From Bartonella birtlesii IBS 325 (GTDB taxonomy: Bacteria > Pseudomonadota > Alphaproteobacteria > Rhizobiales > Rhizobiaceae): a stretch of 64,000 nt of DNA. The stretch covers positions 319,793 to 383,792 of the forward strand of contig NZ_CM001557.1 in assembly GCF_000273375.1 (NCBI RefSeq), given 5' to 3'. Positions 29,287-41,700 of the stretch are shown one piece after another. A model generated the notes under the pieces. That model was not told where the DNA came from and searched no databases. It saw only the letters and a program-made list of their open reading frames with translations. Position numbers and translations under genes: made by a program. Within the stretch, counting starts at the first letter, position 1. Each line of letters opens with the position of its first letter.

Positions 29287-31915
29287 TCACAATCCTTTTT
29301 GGAACAATAATTATTTTTTTTACCGATTTCTCGCCCAAATGCGCCTTTACAAAATCAAGAGCTAGAACAGTTTCTTCAATCATCGCTACAGTTGCCGTTG
29401 CTGCCACAGTAACCTCACCGCGCTTTTTACCATTAATCTGTACCGGCAAAATATAGGAATCTTCAACAATTAATGCGGTATCATAAACAGGCCAGGCAAG
29501 CTCACAAATCAAATTTTTTCCTCCCAAAACAGCATGACACTCCTCTGCCAAATGCGGCATGATAGGTGCAATCATAGCAAGGAAAAAATCCACTGCTTGG
29601 CGCAAAGCTGCCTTCATTTCATCCTCAACATCTGCTACCTTATTTAACAAAGGTGCCATAATATTCAAAAATTCATAAAGGCGTGCAATTGCCCGATTAA
29701 AAGCAAATTTTTCCAAATCATCTTCCACGGCATAGAGTGTTCGATGCGTCACTTTTGAGAGTTCCAAAGCCGCCCCCTGGTGCCCAGCACGGGGTGCCAC
29801 TTCTCTTAACAGTGGAGCACTCAAAGCCACATGGCGCCAAACACGTTGCACAAAACGATGCGCTCCTTCAACACCCGATTCGGTCCAAATAACATCTCGC
29901 TCAGGAGGAGAATCGGACAAAACAAACCAGCGCACAGTATCGGCTCCATAGGAGGCAATAATATCATCAGGATCCACGACATTCTTTTTTGATTTGGACA
30001 TTTTTTCAATCAAACCAATCGTCACCTCGCTTTGATCGGTTAATTTATAAGCCTGCCGCTTTCCATCCTTTTCAACAATAGTAATTTCTGCTGGAGAAAC
30101 CCACCCCTGATCATCCCGATAAGTTTCATGCACCACCATACCCTGGGTAAACAGCCCCTTAAAAGGCTCGTCGATCTTCACATAACCCAACAATTTCATG
30201 GCACGCATAAAAAAGCGCGCATAAAGAAGATGAAGAATGGCATGCTCAATTCCGCCTATATATTGTTGCACGGGCAACCATTCCTCTGTCGCTTGGCAAT
30301 CAACAGGTTCCTGTGCAAAAGGAGCAGTAAAACGGGCATAATACCAAGAAGAGTCCACAAAAGTATCCATAGTATCGGTTTCGCGTTTGGCAGTCTTTCC
30401 ACAAACAGGACAAGCAACAGTTTGCCATGTTTCATGACGCGCAAGAGGATTTCCAGGCTGATCAAAAGTGACATCATCGGGCAACACAACAGGCAAATCA
30501 GCACGCGGAACAGGAACCACCCCACAAGATGTACAATGGATAATTGGGATAGGGCACCCCCAATAACGTTGACGCGAAATCCCCCAATCACGCAAGCGAA
30601 ATTGCACAGTCTTTTTTCCCTGTGGCTGCCCCCCAAATATTTGCTCCTCAAGCCTTTTAGCTGCTGCTTCAAAAGCTTGTTGCGGTGTCAAGCCATCCAA
30701 AAAGCTGGAATTGATCATCACGCCATCACCAACATAAGCTGTTTCAGCAATCACAAAATCTTCCCTCTCAACCCCCTTTGGCAAAACCACCGGTCGCACG
30801 GGAAGATCATATTTACGTGCAAAATCCAAATCTCTCTGATCATGGGCAGGACAGCCAAAAACAGCCCCCGTTCCATAGTCCATCAACACAAAATTAGCAA
30901 TATAAACAGGAATATGCACCGCCACATCAAAGGGATGAACAGCCAAAAGCGATGTACGAAATCCTTGCTTTTCAGCGGTTTCAAGTGCCTCAGTTGTTGT
31001 TCCACCACTCCGACAACTCTCGACAAAAACCTCCAGCTCCTTATCTTTCTTTGCAAGAGCCTGGGCAATGGGATGATCAACAGACAGCGCCAAAAAGGAA
31101 GCGCCAAACAGCGTATCAGGTCGTGTTGAATAACAGACAACCTCACGAAATTCTTCACAAACCTCATCGGCTCCTTCTATGGATTTCAAAGCCCAACGAA
31201 TCAAGAGTCCCTGCGATTTACCGATCCAATTTTTTTGCATAATGCGGACTTTTTCGGGCCACTGTTCAAGTTCTTCAAGCCCTGCCAGTAAATCTTCACC
31301 AAAGTCACTAATTTTGAAAAACCACTGGGTCAATTCCCGCTGTTCAACCAACGCACCAGAACGCCAACCCCGTCCATCAACAACCTGTTCATTTGCCAAA
31401 ACCGTGTGGTCAACGGGGTCCCAATTCACCTTAGCCACTTTGCGCGCCACCAACCCCTTTTGATAAAAATCAAGAAACAGCATTTGCTGGCGATGATAAT
31501 AATCCACATCACAAGTCGCAAATTCCCGTGTCCAATCTAGTGAGAGCCCTAATTGCTTTAATTGCCCACGCATCACAGCAATATTTTGATAAGTCCAAGT
31601 TTTGGGATGCACCTTATTTTGCATAGCAGCATTTTCAGCCGGCATACCAAAAGCATCCCACCCCATAGGATGGAGCACATTAAAGCCCTTTGCACGTTTA
31701 TAGCGTGCAACAACATCTCCCATAGCATAATTACGCACATGCCCCATATGAATACGCCCTGAGGGATAAGGAAACATTTCCAAAACATAATATTTTTCAC
31801 GTCCATCTTCTTGGGCAGTCTGAAAAATCTTTTTTTCATCCCAAATCTTTTGCCATTTTTGTTCACGGGCATGTGGATTATAGCGTTCACCTATATTATA
31901 ACGTTCAATCGTCAT
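29273..31915 (-). CDS. leuS: Leucyl-tRNA synthetase
   Basis: An 880-residue class Ia synthetase. The HIGH region reads [20 protein letters not shown], the editing domain includes [15 protein letters not shown], zinc-like [10 protein letters not shown] and [11 protein letters not shown], and the KMSKS loop is [13 protein letters not shown]. It charges tRNA-Leu with leucine. Length and all motifs are normal. It is cotranscribed with lptE. The promoter must lie in the 154-base divergent gap shared with yggS. Confidence 0.98.
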   Translation of the reverse strand: MTIERYNIGERYNPHAREQKWQKIWDEKKIFQTAQEDGREKYYVLEMFPYPSGRIHMGHVRNYAMGDVVARYKRAKGFNVLHPMGWDAFGMPAENAAMQNKVHPKTWTYQNIAVMRGQLKQLGLSLDWTREFATCDVDYYHRQQMLFLDFYQKGLVARKVAKVNWDPVDHTVLANEQVVDGRGWRSGALVEQRELTQWFFKISDFGEDLLAGLEELEQWPEKVRIMQKNWIGKSQGLLIRWALKSIEGADEVCEEFREVVCYSTRPDTLFGASFLALSVDHPIAQALAKKDKELEVFVESCRSGGTTTEALETAEKQGFRTSLLAVHPFDVAVHIPVYIANFVLMDYGTGAVFGCPAHDQRDLDFARKYDLPVRPVVLPKGVEREDFVIAETAYVGDGVMINSSFLDGLTPQQAFEAAAKRLEEQIFGGQPQGKKTVQFRLRDWGISRQRYWGCPIPIIHCTSCGVVPVPRADLPVVLPDDVTFDQPGNPLARHETWQTVACPVCGKTAKRETDTMDTFVDSSWYYARFTAPFAQEPVDCQATEEWLPVQQYIGGIEHAILHLLYARFFMRAMKLLGYVKIDEPFKGLFTQGMVVHETYRDDQGWVSPAEITIVEKDGKRQAYKLTDQSEVTIGLIEKMSKSKKNVVDPDDIIASYGADTVRWFVLSDSPPERDVIWTESGVEGAHRFVQRVWRHVALSAPLLREVAPRAGHQGAALELSKVTHRTLYAVEDDLEKFAFNRAIARLYEFLNIMAPLLNKVADVEDEMKAALRQAVDFFLAMIAPIMPHLAEECHAVLGGKNLICELAWPVYDTALIVEDSYILPVQINGKKRGEVTVAATATVAMIEETVLALDFVKAHLGEKSVKKIIIVPKRIVNVVV

Positions 31916-32069
31916 TTCTATGATACTCTTTTACAAAATTGAACTAAAAAATGTTTTATTATGCTTGACCATGGATTAACCTCATCGTCAATATTTTCCA
32001 TAAATATTTCATGAAGTATTTTACAAATAACAACGCAATCACTAAATTAAAGAGACAAAGTACGAAAAT

Positions 32070-32771
32070 ATGAACACACACACCAACCCATCCGATCTTT
32101 CCCCCGATCCTTCCATTAACGCATGGCAAAATCTACAAAAAGACATTATTGAAACATGTAAAGAATACCACCGCCCTCCAGAAAAGGTACAACTGATTGC
32201 TGTTTCAAAAACCGTTTCCATAGAGAATATACGCCCTCTTTTACAAGCAGGTCAAACTGTCTTTGCAGAAAACCGCGTGCAAGAAGCCGCGAAAAAATGG
32301 CCTGATTTGCGTCAACAGTTTGAAAATATTGAACTTCATCTTATTGGTCCTTTACAATCGAACAAAACAGCACAGGCCATCAAAATTTTTGATGTCATTC
32401 AAACAGTTGATCGTGAAAAAATAGCAAAAAGCTTAGCCGAAGAAATGCAAAAACAACAAAAACATCTCCCTTGCTACGTTCAAGTCAATATTGGTTTAGA
32501 ATCGCAAAAAACTGGCATTTCACCGCAAGAAGTGGTCCCTTTTGTTGCCCAGTGTAAAAATCACTATGGACTTGACATAATTGGTTTAATGGCCATTCCC
32601 CCCATACAAGAGAATCCCGGACCCTATTTTGCCTTGCTAGCCAAACTAGCAAAACAAGCCGATCTCCCAAAGCTTTCCATGGGCATGTCCAATGATTTTA
32701 AAACAGCTCTACAATTTGGTTCGAATGTTCTTCGCATTGGCTCTGCTTTATTTGGAAAACGTCCTGTGTAA
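32070..32771 (+). CDS. yggS: YggS/PLPBP family pyridoxal phosphate homeostasis protein
   Basis: A 233-residue single-domain TIM barrel. The PLP lysine is in QLIAVSKTVS, followed by FAENRVQEAAKKWPDL, LHLIGPLQSNKTAQA and the phosphate-binding end LSMGMSNDFKTALQFGSNVLRIGS. These are the standard motifs of the PLP-binding YggS family, which buffers vitamin B6 and amino-acid pools. AGAGACA precedes the ATG. A decayed partial copy of its 3' end follows (next entry). Confidence 0.93.
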   Translation: MNTHTNPSDLSPDPSINAWQNLQKDIIETCKEYHRPPEKVQLIAVSKTVSIENIRPLLQAGQTVFAENRVQEAAKKWPDLRQQFENIELHLIGPLQSNKTAQAIKIFDVIQTVDREKIAKSLAEEMQKQQKHLPCYVQVNIGLESQKTGISPQEVVPFVAQCKNHYGLDIIGLMAIPPIQENPGPYFALLAKLAKQADLPKLSMGMSNDFKTALQFGSNVLRIGSALFGKRPV

Positions 32772-32829
32772 AGCAATTTCTTCTCATGCCAATTCATTCC
32801 CCCTTTAATATAAATTCATTCCCATTAAA

Positions 32830-32965
32830 AAATCTACCAAAAGCCAAAAACAACAAACATGAGAAAAAAAGCTAAGCTTCCAAAACTCTTCACCAACATG
32901 TACAATAACTTCAAAACAGCCCTGCAATTTTTTTCTCATATTTTCATACTTTGATTTTACCTTGC
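32830..32965 (+). pseudogene. Decayed copy of the yggS 3' end
   Basis: About 200 bases downstream of the matching part of yggS, the sequence CCAACATGTACAATAACTTC is followed by AAAACAGCCCTGCAATTT. This parallels yggS CATGTCCAATGATTTT then AAAACAGCTCTACAATTT. The run GCTAAGCTTCCAAAACTC also parallels GATCTCCCAAAGCTTTCC. All frames are broken. The rest of the gap 32772-33417 contains the acs leader and no gene. Confidence 0.6.
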
Positions 32966-33417
32966 AAAATATCCCCCCTAACCACCTCATCACCAAAAAC
33001 ATATTCAATATGATTATCGCGACGATTTTTATGGAAATTCACGAATTCTTTTAACTTCTCCGATAGGCATTAAAAAATTTCAACGACACTTCAATTTTCG
33101 TATAGCTTCTTGGCATCATAAGCACTTCAAATGCACAAGAAAACACTAAGAGTCATACTCCCAACATAATAGCAATCATAAGAACAACGAAAGCTATTTA
33201 AAAAATCTAATTTTTCAGGAACTTAAAAAAATTTTATAATATAAATACACAAAGCAGCACAAAATACTCTCTTCAACATAATGACATCAGATTTTAAAAT
33301 TGACTATTCCAATCTTTGTCATTTAATCTAATCTCAAAATGAAAAGCTTACGGGGAAGTTTTGCCTAAAAAGATCATGGCTAATTTTTCCCTTACAATAA
33401 ATGAAAAGAGGGAACTT

Positions 33418-35376
33418 ATGTCTGAAAAAATCTATCCAATACCAGAGGATATAAAAAAAAATGCTCTCATCAATGAGAAAACTTATCATCAGTGGTATCA
33501 AGAAAGCATCAATGATCCAGAAAGCTTCTGGGCAAAACAGGGGCAATGCATTGAATGGTTTAAACCTTTTACAAAAGTAAAAAATACTTCCTTTCATGAT
33601 GATGTATCAATTCAATGGTACGAGGATGGAATAACAAATGTTGCCTATAATTGCATTGATCGCCACCTAAAAAACCATGGTGAAAAAATAGCCCTAATCT
33701 GGGAAGGGGATAATCCTTATCATGATAAAAAAATCACTTATAACGAACTTTATGAACATGTTTGCCGTTTTTCCAATATTTTAAAAAACCACGGCATCAA
33801 AAAAGGGGACAGAGTCACCATTTACTTAACCATGATTCCCGAAGCAGCCTATGCCATGCTTGCTTGTGCCCGCATTGGTGCCATTCATTCGGTAATTTTC
33901 GCAGGCTTTTCTCCTGAAGCAATAGCAGGACGCATTGTTGACTGTGAATCGACTTTCATCATTACCGCTGATCACGGTTTGCGTGGCGGCAAACGAATTA
34001 ACTTAAAAGACAATGTTGATCATGCTATTGAGATTGCAGCCCGCCAGAATGTACATGTGGATCAAGTCATGGTCATACGGCGCACCTGTGGACCAATCGA
34101 TTGGGTAGAGGAACGGGATTTTTGGTACCATGAAGAAATTGCTTATGCAAAAACAGACTGTCCAGTAGAAAAGATGAATGCTGAAGATCCGCTTTTTATT
34201 CTTTACACCTCAGGCTCGACAGGCAAACCCAAAGGTGTTTTGCATACGACAGCGGGCTATCTTGTTTATGCCGCGATAACCCATCAATATGTTTTTGATT
34301 ATCATGCTGATGAAATTTACTGGTGTACCGCTGATATTGGCTGGATTACGGGGCATTCTTATTTGATTTATGGACCTTTATGCAACGGCGCCACTACTTT
34401 AATGTTTGAAGGCACTCCAACCTTTCCTGACAAAGGCAGATTTTGGGAAATTGTTGATAAACACAAAGTCAATATATTCTACACTGCACCAACAGCTATT
34501 CGGGCCTTAATGGGGGCAGGCAATTCATTTGTTGAACGCTCGAAAAGAACATCCCTACGCTTGTTAGGTACCGTGGGCGAACCCATTAATCCAGAAGCAT
34601 GGGAGTGGTTTTATCATACGGTTGGTAACAATCACTGCCCCATTCTTGATACATGGTGGCAAACAGAAACAGGAGGGCATATGATCACCCCCCTCCCCGG
34701 AGCCACACCCCTTAAAGCAGGCTCGGCGACACGTCCTTTCTTTGGGGTTCAACTGCAAATTACAGATGAACAAGGAAATATTCTAGAAGGAGAAGCAGAA
34801 GGCAATCTATGTATTATTGACTCATGGCCAGGACAAATGCGCACGCTCTATAATGATCACGAGCGCTTTATCCAAACCTATTTTTCCACCTATAAAGGAA
34901 AATATTTTACAGGCGATGGCTGTAGACGTGATAGTGATGGCTATTATTGGATTACAGGACGGGTAGATGACATTCTCAATGTTTCTGGACACAGGCTAGG
35001 TACAGCAGAAATTGAATCAGCACTTGTTTCTCATCCTGCCGTTTCAGAAGCTGCTATCGTTGGTTACCCTCATCCCATTAAAGGGCAAGGAATCTACAGT
35101 TTTGTCACCTTAATGGAAGGAACAGCGCCAAGTGAAGAATTGCACAAAGACCTGATTAAACATGTCAGAAAAGAAATAGGCTCCATTGCCATATTGGATA
35201 AAATTCAATTTGCCCCTCAACTTCCCAAAACACGATCAGGAAAAATTATGAGACGCATTTTACGCAAAATTGCTGAAAATAATTTTGATGATTTAGGAGA
35301 TACTTCAACCCTTGCTGAACCACAAGTAGTTGATGATCTTATTACCAACCGCCAAAATAAAGAAACCATGGTCTAA
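33418..35376 (+). CDS. acs: Acetyl-CoA synthetase
   Basis: A 652-residue AMP-forming synthetase. The adenylation P-loop is [17 protein letters not shown], then [18 protein letters not shown] and [17 protein letters not shown]. The catalytic acetylatable lysine is in [15 protein letters not shown] near the C-terminus. It activates acetate to acetyl-CoA. ATG at 33418 is chosen because GAGGGA lies six bases ahead and the product then has the standard family length; an upstream in-frame start at 33361 adds 19 atypical residues. A strong hairpin follows the stop. Confidence 0.97.
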   Translation: MSEKIYPIPEDIKKNALINEKTYHQWYQESINDPESFWAKQGQCIEWFKPFTKVKNTSFHDDVSIQWYEDGITNVAYNCIDRHLKNHGEKIALIWEGDNPYHDKKITYNELYEHVCRFSNILKNHGIKKGDRVTIYLTMIPEAAYAMLACARIGAIHSVIFAGFSPEAIAGRIVDCESTFIITADHGLRGGKRINLKDNVDHAIEIAARQNVHVDQVMVIRRTCGPIDWVEERDFWYHEEIAYAKTDCPVEKMNAEDPLFILYTSGSTGKPKGVLHTTAGYLVYAAITHQYVFDYHADEIYWCTADIGWITGHSYLIYGPLCNGATTLMFEGTPTFPDKGRFWEIVDKHKVNIFYTAPTAIRALMGAGNSFVERSKRTSLRLLGTVGEPINPEAWEWFYHTVGNNHCPILDTWWQTETGGHMITPLPGATPLKAGSATRPFFGVQLQITDEQGNILEGEAEGNLCIIDSWPGQMRTLYNDHERFIQTYFSTYKGKYFTGDGCRRDSDGYYWITGRVDDILNVSGHRLGTAEIESALVSHPAVSEAAIVGYPHPIKGQGIYSFVTLMEGTAPSEELHKDLIKHVRKEIGSIAILDKIQFAPQLPKTRSGKIMRRILRKIAENNFDDLGDTSTLAEPQVVDDLITNRQNKETMV

Positions 35377-35392
35377 GACACAACAACACCAC

Positions 35393-35421
35393 GAGGGCTT
35401 TAGCGTCTTGCTAAAGCCCTC
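35393..35421 (+). terminator. Strong hairpin after acs
   Basis: GAGGGCTTTAGC (35393-35404) and GCTAAAGCCCTC (35410-35421) form a perfect 12-bp stem with a 5-base loop, 17 bases after the acs stop. An A-run, not a T-run, follows, so it is atypical as an intrinsic terminator on this strand. Confidence 0.55.
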
Positions 35422-35894
35422 AGTAAAAAAATAAGCTAATACTATTATTCTGCCAATATTGTTATTCCTGTTTGTCAACTCAAAATCCAACTCAAAATAT
35501 TGTCACCATTCTTAATCTATATTGAAATCCTTCATAAAAGATATTTTGACACTTCAGATGTTTTTATCCACGCATGCATTTCCAGCGCAAATGAATGATT
35601 TATATTCATAATAAAAAGGCTTGCCATGGGTAAATTTTACTATTTGTAAAAATTTTTTATCAAACTATTTTAGCAAAATAAAAAACCACAAAGACTAAAA
35701 TTATAAAAGATGCATTTTAATGCACATTGAAGCGAAAAATGCCCAAACCTCATCAATCACAAAACGAATAAGATCGAGGTTAAGCCCAAACAACAGGTAG
35801 AGCAATGCTCATGTTTCTGCTAGAAACACCTTGGAATTCCTGCTAAAATCATAAATAAAGGTAAAATAAAGAAATATAAGAGATATTTTACAAA

Positions 35895-35926
35895 CAATAT
35901 TTCTCAAGCATAAATGAGAAATATTG
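35895..35926. promoter_or_regulatory. Perfect 12-bp inverted repeat upstream of ftsE
   Basis: CAATATTTCTCA (35895-35906) and TGAGAAATATTG (35915-35926) are exact inverted repeats with an 8-base loop, 88 bases before the ftsE start. It is the most conspicuous feature of the 638-base gap 35377-36014, which has no gene. It may be an operator or a leader hairpin. Confidence 0.45.
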
Positions 35927-36014
35927 CATATTATGAGCCATGAATAAGATTGAAAACAATAGGAGCAAAAATCCTGAAAATGATACACTATAAAAGCAGA
36001 AGTGGTAACGAAAA

Positions 36015-36674
36015 GTGATTCATTTTGAAAATGTCGGTCTGCGCTATGGAATGGGGCCTGAGGTTCTTCGTGATATTAGTTTTCATATTCCTGCTGGCTC
36101 ATTTCAATTTCTCACCGGTGCCTCGGGAGCAGGGAAAACATCATTGATGCGTCTGATGTTTTTAGCGCTTAAACCAACACGCGGTCACATTGATTTATTT
36201 GGAATGGATACGGCATTGCTCAAACGGCAAGAACTTCCAGCATTACGAAGGCGTATTGGTGTGGTCTTTCAAGATTTTCGTCTCCTTGATCACATGACCA
36301 CCTATGAAAATGTTTCTTTACCCTTACGCATTAAAGGGCAAGAAGAAGCAACCTATCGCAGTGAAGTGGAAGATCTTCTCTGTTGGGTAGGCCTAGGCGA
36401 TCATATTCATGTTTTACCACCAGTTCTCTCTGGCGGAGAAAAACAAAGGGTAGCCATTGCCCGCGCACTCATTGACCAACCTGAAATTTTGCTTGCTGAT
36501 GAACCAACAGGAAACGTTGATCCACCTTTGGCAAAACGTCTGCTCCGTTTGTTTATTGAATTAAACCGTTTTGGAACAGCTGTTGTCATTGCCACCCATG
36601 ATATCGCCCTGATGGAACAAGTCGCAGCACGGCGTATGCTTCTCCATAATGGACGGATGACAATTCATGAATAA
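36015..36674 (+). CDS. ftsE: Cell-division ABC ATPase FtsE
   Basis: A 219-residue ABC ATPase with Walker A LTGASGAGKTSLMRL, signature LSGGEKQRVAIARAL and Walker B EILLADEPTGNVDP. With FtsX it controls peptidoglycan hydrolases at the division site. The start codon is GTG at 36015. It overlaps ftsX by 8 bases, so translation is coupled. Confidence 0.95.
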   Translation: MIHFENVGLRYGMGPEVLRDISFHIPAGSFQFLTGASGAGKTSLMRLMFLALKPTRGHIDLFGMDTALLKRQELPALRRRIGVVFQDFRLLDHMTTYENVSLPLRIKGQEEATYRSEVEDLLCWVGLGDHIHVLPPVLSGGEKQRVAIARALIDQPEILLADEPTGNVDPPLAKRLLRLFIELNRFGTAVVIATHDIALMEQVAARRMLLHNGRMTIHE

Positions 36675-37620
36675 GCCTTTCCCTATTTTTACCAGCAATC
36701 AAAAAAACACCACGGCTATTATTCCCAGCAGCAATATTTCTAGGCAAGCACTGGTTGCAGTCATTGCTATTATGACATTTCTCTCAAGTCTCACATTAAT
36801 CAGTGTTGATTTAGTTCAACGTGCAGCTTATAGCTGGAGTCATCAAATTAGCTATGAAGCAACCATTCAAATACGCCCCATGGAAAATGTTGATATCGAA
36901 AAATCTCTTCATGATGCAGTAACATTGGTTAAAACATTTCATGGTGTAGAAGATGCAACAATTGTTGACCAAACAGCCACAGAAAAATTGCTCGAGCCAT
37001 GGCTTGGAACAGGTTTTAATTTAAATGAATTGCCCCTTCCCCGTCTCATCATCGTTACCCTAAAAGACAAGGAAGAAATTGATTTTTATGCCATCAATCA
37101 AGCAATCAAAACACAAATTCCAGGAGGTCAGTTTGACGATCACCGTATTTGGGTCAAGCGTTTTACAACCATGGCTCATACCACTGTTTTGATTGGTTTT
37201 GCAATTTTAATACTGGTTTTAGGCTCATTGATACTCACCATTATTTTTGCTACACGCAATGCACTGGCAGAAAATGCACATATTATCAATGTGTTATATT
37301 TTCTTGGCACAGAAACCCTTTTCATTGCGCGACAATTTGACTGGCATTTTTTTAAAACTGCGCTGCGTGGTGCATTATATGGTGGTATCATAAGCGCAGT
37401 TCTCTTTCTTATTTTTGCTTTTTGGACAAACTATAACTTAGGGAAAGTAGAAGTGAGTCAAATAACCGCTTTACTTGGACATCTTTCCATAAGTTCTCTG
37501 CCTTATGGAAAAATCATTGGTCTCATAGTTTTTGTTTCTTTTCTCACCATGTTTACAAACCGCATGACCATTCTTGCACAACTTAAAAAAATGGATCAAT
37601 GCGAAAACGGCCTCTTTTAA
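36667..37620 (+). CDS. ftsX: Cell-division permease FtsX
   Basis: A 317-residue membrane protein. One helix near residues 27-48 (ALVAVIAIMTFLSSLTLISV), a periplasmic loop of about 120 residues, then three more helices, the layout of FtsX. The segment GTETLFIARQFDWHFFKTALRGALYGG is the conserved FtsX cytoplasmic loop and following helix. It acts with FtsE in the inner membrane. Confidence 0.93.
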   Translation: MNKPFPIFTSNQKNTTAIIPSSNISRQALVAVIAIMTFLSSLTLISVDLVQRAAYSWSHQISYEATIQIRPMENVDIEKSLHDAVTLVKTFHGVEDATIVDQTATEKLLEPWLGTGFNLNELPLPRLIIVTLKDKEEIDFYAINQAIKTQIPGGQFDDHRIWVKRFTTMAHTTVLIGFAILILVLGSLILTIIFATRNALAENAHIINVLYFLGTETLFIARQFDWHFFKTALRGALYGGIISAVLFLIFAFWTNYNLGKVEVSQITALLGHLSISSLPYGKIIGLIVFVSFLTMFTNRMTILAQLKKMDQCENGLF

Positions 37621-37624
37621 TTTT

Positions 37625-38293
37625 ATGATTCACAACGTCTGTAGTTCTTATTCAATGATACAAGACACTTCCAAACTCTCTTTTAAAAAGTATAACCTAT
37701 ACCACCCATGGCGCCGCTTGTTTCGCTACTTTCCTCCAACAGCACTTATCCTTTTGATAATCGTTCTGCTCTTCTGTATTGGTTTTATTATTTTTTCTGA
37801 AAAAACCGAGCGACTTCAACCGCCAAATCCTTTACCCAAAGCTGATGCAATCATTGTTCTGACAGGAGGAGAAAACCGCATAGAGACAGGACTTAATCTT
37901 TTACGAAAAAAACTTGGTTCACGGCTTTTAATCAGTGGAGTAAATACAACCACCAATCTGAAAAGTTTCATGCACAGCACATATATTACGCCCCAGCTTT
38001 TTACCTGTTGCGTCGATATCGGGTATAAAGCCACGAATACCAAAGGAAATGCCGAAGAAAGCGCTATTTGGATCAAAAAACACCATTATAAAACAGTGTA
38101 TATAGTTACCCATGATTACCACATGTGGCGCTCAATACGTGAACTCAAACACTTAATGCCTAATATCAATTTTATTGCTTATCCTGTTAAAAAAAACGGT
38201 GATGAAAGCATGATACAACAGATCAATCAAACCCGAATTCTTGCATTTCAATATATCAAAACCATTGAAGTATACATAAGAACGGCATTCTAA
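37625..38293 (+). CDS. DUF218 (YdcF/ElyC/SanA-like) membrane protein
   Basis: About 222 residues. One membrane helix (PPTALILLIIVLLFCIGFIIF) is followed by the DUF218 domain: PKADAIIVLTGGENRIETGL, LLISGVN, GNAEESAIWIKKH and TVYIVTHDYHMWRSIREL. The family contributes to envelope and peptidoglycan-precursor maintenance. It follows ftsX by four bases, the usual ftsEX neighbourhood in this group; in many relatives a plsC acyltransferase comes next but is absent here. ATG at 37625 is preferred to a TTG at 37574 inside ftsX. Confidence 0.8.
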   Translation: MIHNVCSSYSMIQDTSKLSFKKYNLYHPWRRLFRYFPPTALILLIIVLLFCIGFIIFSEKTERLQPPNPLPKADAIIVLTGGENRIETGLNLLRKKLGSRLLISGVNTTTNLKSFMHSTYITPQLFTCCVDIGYKATNTKGNAEESAIWIKKHHYKTVYIVTHDYHMWRSIRELKHLMPNINFIAYPVKKNGDESMIQQINQTRILAFQYIKTIEVYIRTAF

Positions 38294-38759
38294 CCTTTTC
38301 ACACTATTTTTCTAAAAATTTTGCTATTTGGCTGATCACGCCATGCACTTCACTCTATAAGCCTCAACAAGCAAACCCTGCGCTCATGGAAAGCAAAATA
38401 CTCCCCCAAAATACACTTGTGTTGCACATTCATAATCTTGTGTTAAAAAGAGACATTCAAAGCTCATCTCAAGGCACTCTCCATGCATAATATCTCCCAA
38501 GAATAATAACTTTCCAGACTGCTATAAATTCCATTTTACGTTTCTATAAAATGCAAGCAGCACTCTCAAATAATAATGCCCCAATCTCGCAATAGCTTTA
38601 TCTAAGGAAATAATTTTTATTTCTGCAATCTAAACAGATTTAAAATGAGAAACTTCTGTATTTGTCCTGAGAACTCACCCCACACTCTCACAAAAAAACC
38701 AGCATCACGCCTCATATAATAAAGTTTCAGCTGCTTTCTATCACCACCTCGATGCTATT
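38294..38759. other. Non-coding gap between DUF218 gene and restriction enzyme
   Basis: 466 bases, no convincing frame on either strand. This is where the plsC gene of relatives would be expected, and it also marks the left border of the restriction enzyme. No direct repeats or inverted ends of a mobile element were recognised. Confidence 0.4.
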
Positions 38760-41700
38760 TTACAGCACAATGGATAAATGAACATTTTCAGTTTCTCTCA
38801 CTTCCAATTTTGGCAGACTGCGAACAGTTTTCATTGTTTCCAAACTTACAGTAATAACCCGCTGAAACAATTCCAATGGATAAGCCGGATTACCCACCGT
38901 CTCAACAGCATAGCGATTAGCATCATTAACAAGACCACTCGCTTTATCCGTTTTGACAACCTGCCGTTCCATAACCCATTCAAGAGCAGACCTGCCATTG
39001 ATCACATAATCATAAGCTTCAAGAGGAATATTCTGCATCGTGATATATGCATTATAAACCACTGTACTTTTATCAATGGCACCACGCCTACCAGCAAATT
39101 TCATCGCTTCAACACGGTAAAAACGCACCGCATCAGAAATCATCAAAGTGCGTGGATCGCCCTGTTTATAGGTAACAGGATAGGGCTCAACCTCTTCATA
39201 ATTCATATGCAAATCACCAAGCTTTCGCCCCGCTGTTACAAAAGCCCAAAAATCCTCTACCTTTTTCACTGTCGGAATTCGTGGCAATTGTCTAGAAAGA
39301 TTATGCGCATAACGCGCACGATATTCTTCAGAATGCAAGATCCCGTAAACATAATAAAATAAATCATCCTTTGTAATCATTTCACCAGGATAGGCAGCCT
39401 TAAAATAATTTAACCCTTCATCCGTGAGTGCATCACGCCGCTCTAAACCAGCTTTTTTGCTTTCCTCTGCAAAATTTGCAAACAAATGAACCTGATCTTC
39501 CTCTGTACCTCCTAAGGACTCAGCATTTTCATAAACATACCGTGGAAAACATTGTCCATTATCTATTGTACAGTAATCTGGCAGAATTTTAGTCATAAGA
39601 ACAGAAAAACCGCTTCTTGCTCCAGTTCCTGTAACTTGTATCACTTTATTTTCAACGGCTTTTCCCATAGGGAATATACGCGGCATTTGGTAAACGCTAT
39701 CATTAAGAGCTCGATTATAATAAAGCCACTGTCGTATAAAAGGACGATAAAGACTTTGTGTTAAGCAATCTCTCTCAAAGTTAAAAGACTTTCCTTTTAC
39801 TAAATTTTGTTTGAGAGAATAATTCCAGCTAATCTTTTTAGCATCTGTATCAAAAAAATCGTCTACAGCTCCTATACGTGTTTTGCGATCAGAATGTAGA
39901 TGCGCAGCATTAAAACGCTCTACTTCGCTATTATAGAAAGCAATCATGTGACTCATATTGTTCGCTAGAGCTTGACTATTAAAGTTATATGCCCAAGCAT
40001 CACGACTGGTTTTAAGACCAAGTGAAAAATTTTCAAAGAGTCTTTTACCTTCACCCTTCTTATCACCTAAGGCTAAAAATTTTTCAAAATCACTGTTGCG
40101 CTGATCCAACCAATCACCATGTTCATCTGGTGTAATTATCTGCCAGCCATGTTCATGCTTGATACCACCAATACTGCCCAACCGCTGAAGCTCACGTAGT
40201 TTCTCTTTTGTCGAGAGATTATCACCAATATCATGATAGTAAATTTTACAATGCTCCGTGACATTTGGATTTTTAACAAATAATGTCACAGCAATTCCTG
40301 TCATGCTTCCACTACCGAAAACATTTTGCCCTTCTTGAGCGCGCCCCTTGCTCAACATATTTTTGCGAATATCACCCCGCAAATTGAAAACATAAATGCT
40401 CGAAAATTCCTCACACAAATTTTTTCTGATTCCATCCATTGATAATTTTTCAATATAACCCGAACCAGTCACAAAACCAATAACACCACAGTCTTTTATG
40501 CGGTCACTTGCCCAGCGAATGGCACGAATATAACTGTCATAAAGTTTATTAAAATTGCTCGCACTAGATTGAGCAGCATAGGTTTCACGAATACGACGAT
40601 CCAATTTAGAATAGCTTATATTCTGCGCATTATCGTTTTCGCTTTTTTGCCCTACAGAATAAGGAGGATTGCCAACAATAACACGAATATCTAACTCTTT
40701 CTGGCGCACCCGACGTGTGCTGTTATCCACCAGCAAATCACTGATCAGGTCTTTTTCTTGCTCATAAAGCTGAAATGTATCGGTCAGACAAATTTTTTCG
40801 AACGGAACATAATCTCCCCCCATAAGACCATGATATGTCATCTCAATATTAATAGCTGCGATATAATAGGCTAAAAGTACAATCTCATTGGCATGAATCT
40901 CATGACAAAATTTGTGCTTCATCTCCTCTGGTGTAATCAACCCCGACTGTAAAAGCCGCGTGATAAAAGTTCCCGTTCCTGTAAAGGGATCCATGATGTG
41001 AATACCAGATGAGCCAAGCGTTTGCCCAAATTCTTGCTCTAAGACATCATTAACAGAGTGCAAAATAAAATCCACAACCTCAACGGGGGTATAAACAATG
41101 CCTAGTTTTTCTACAGTACGTGGAAAAGCATAACGAAAAAACTTATCGTAAAGCTCTATAATCAACCTCTGTTTTGCTTTTGGATCCGTAATTCCACTGG
41201 CGCGTAATTCTACACTTGCATAAAATTTCTCGAGATCTTTAGATTCCTTATCAAGATTCGCCTCATCAAGCACATCAAGCATACACTGCATAGCACGCGA
41301 TATAGGATTCTCACGTATGAATTGATACCCTTCAAACAACACCTGAAAGACAGGACGCGTGATAATATGCTGTGCCAACATCTCAATCGCATCAGCCTCT
41401 GTAATCGTATCGTTTAAATCATCACGCAGTTCTGCCACAAACCTGTCAAAGGCTTGACGTGCCTCAGTATCTGGCTCTGCAAGTATGCCTGTTAAGCGCG
41501 TGATATGATTCTTAGCAATCTCAGCAATGTTGCTGGCCCAATCCTCCCAATAATCACGTGTTCCACATTTCTTGACGATCTTTGCCATAATCGCACGAGC
41601 AAGTTCATCCACTGGGAAAGAAAGCTCTCCTTGTGCTTCATCTGTAAGAGTGAAATCATATCCCGGTGCTCCAATTCCCGCTCGTGCCGGTTGTGCGCGT

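Noticed and set aside
30128-31129. 333-codon frame opposite leuS
   Set aside because: Fully antisense to an intact leuS with all synthetase motifs; a shadow frame.
32805-33008. 67-codon minus-strand frame downstream of yggS
   Set aside because: Antisense to the yggS 3'-end relic; hydrophobic by chance.
38294-38759. Possible plsC remnant after the DUF218 gene
   Set aside because: Expected from gene order in relatives, but no acyltransferase motif (HxxxxD) could be read in any frame.
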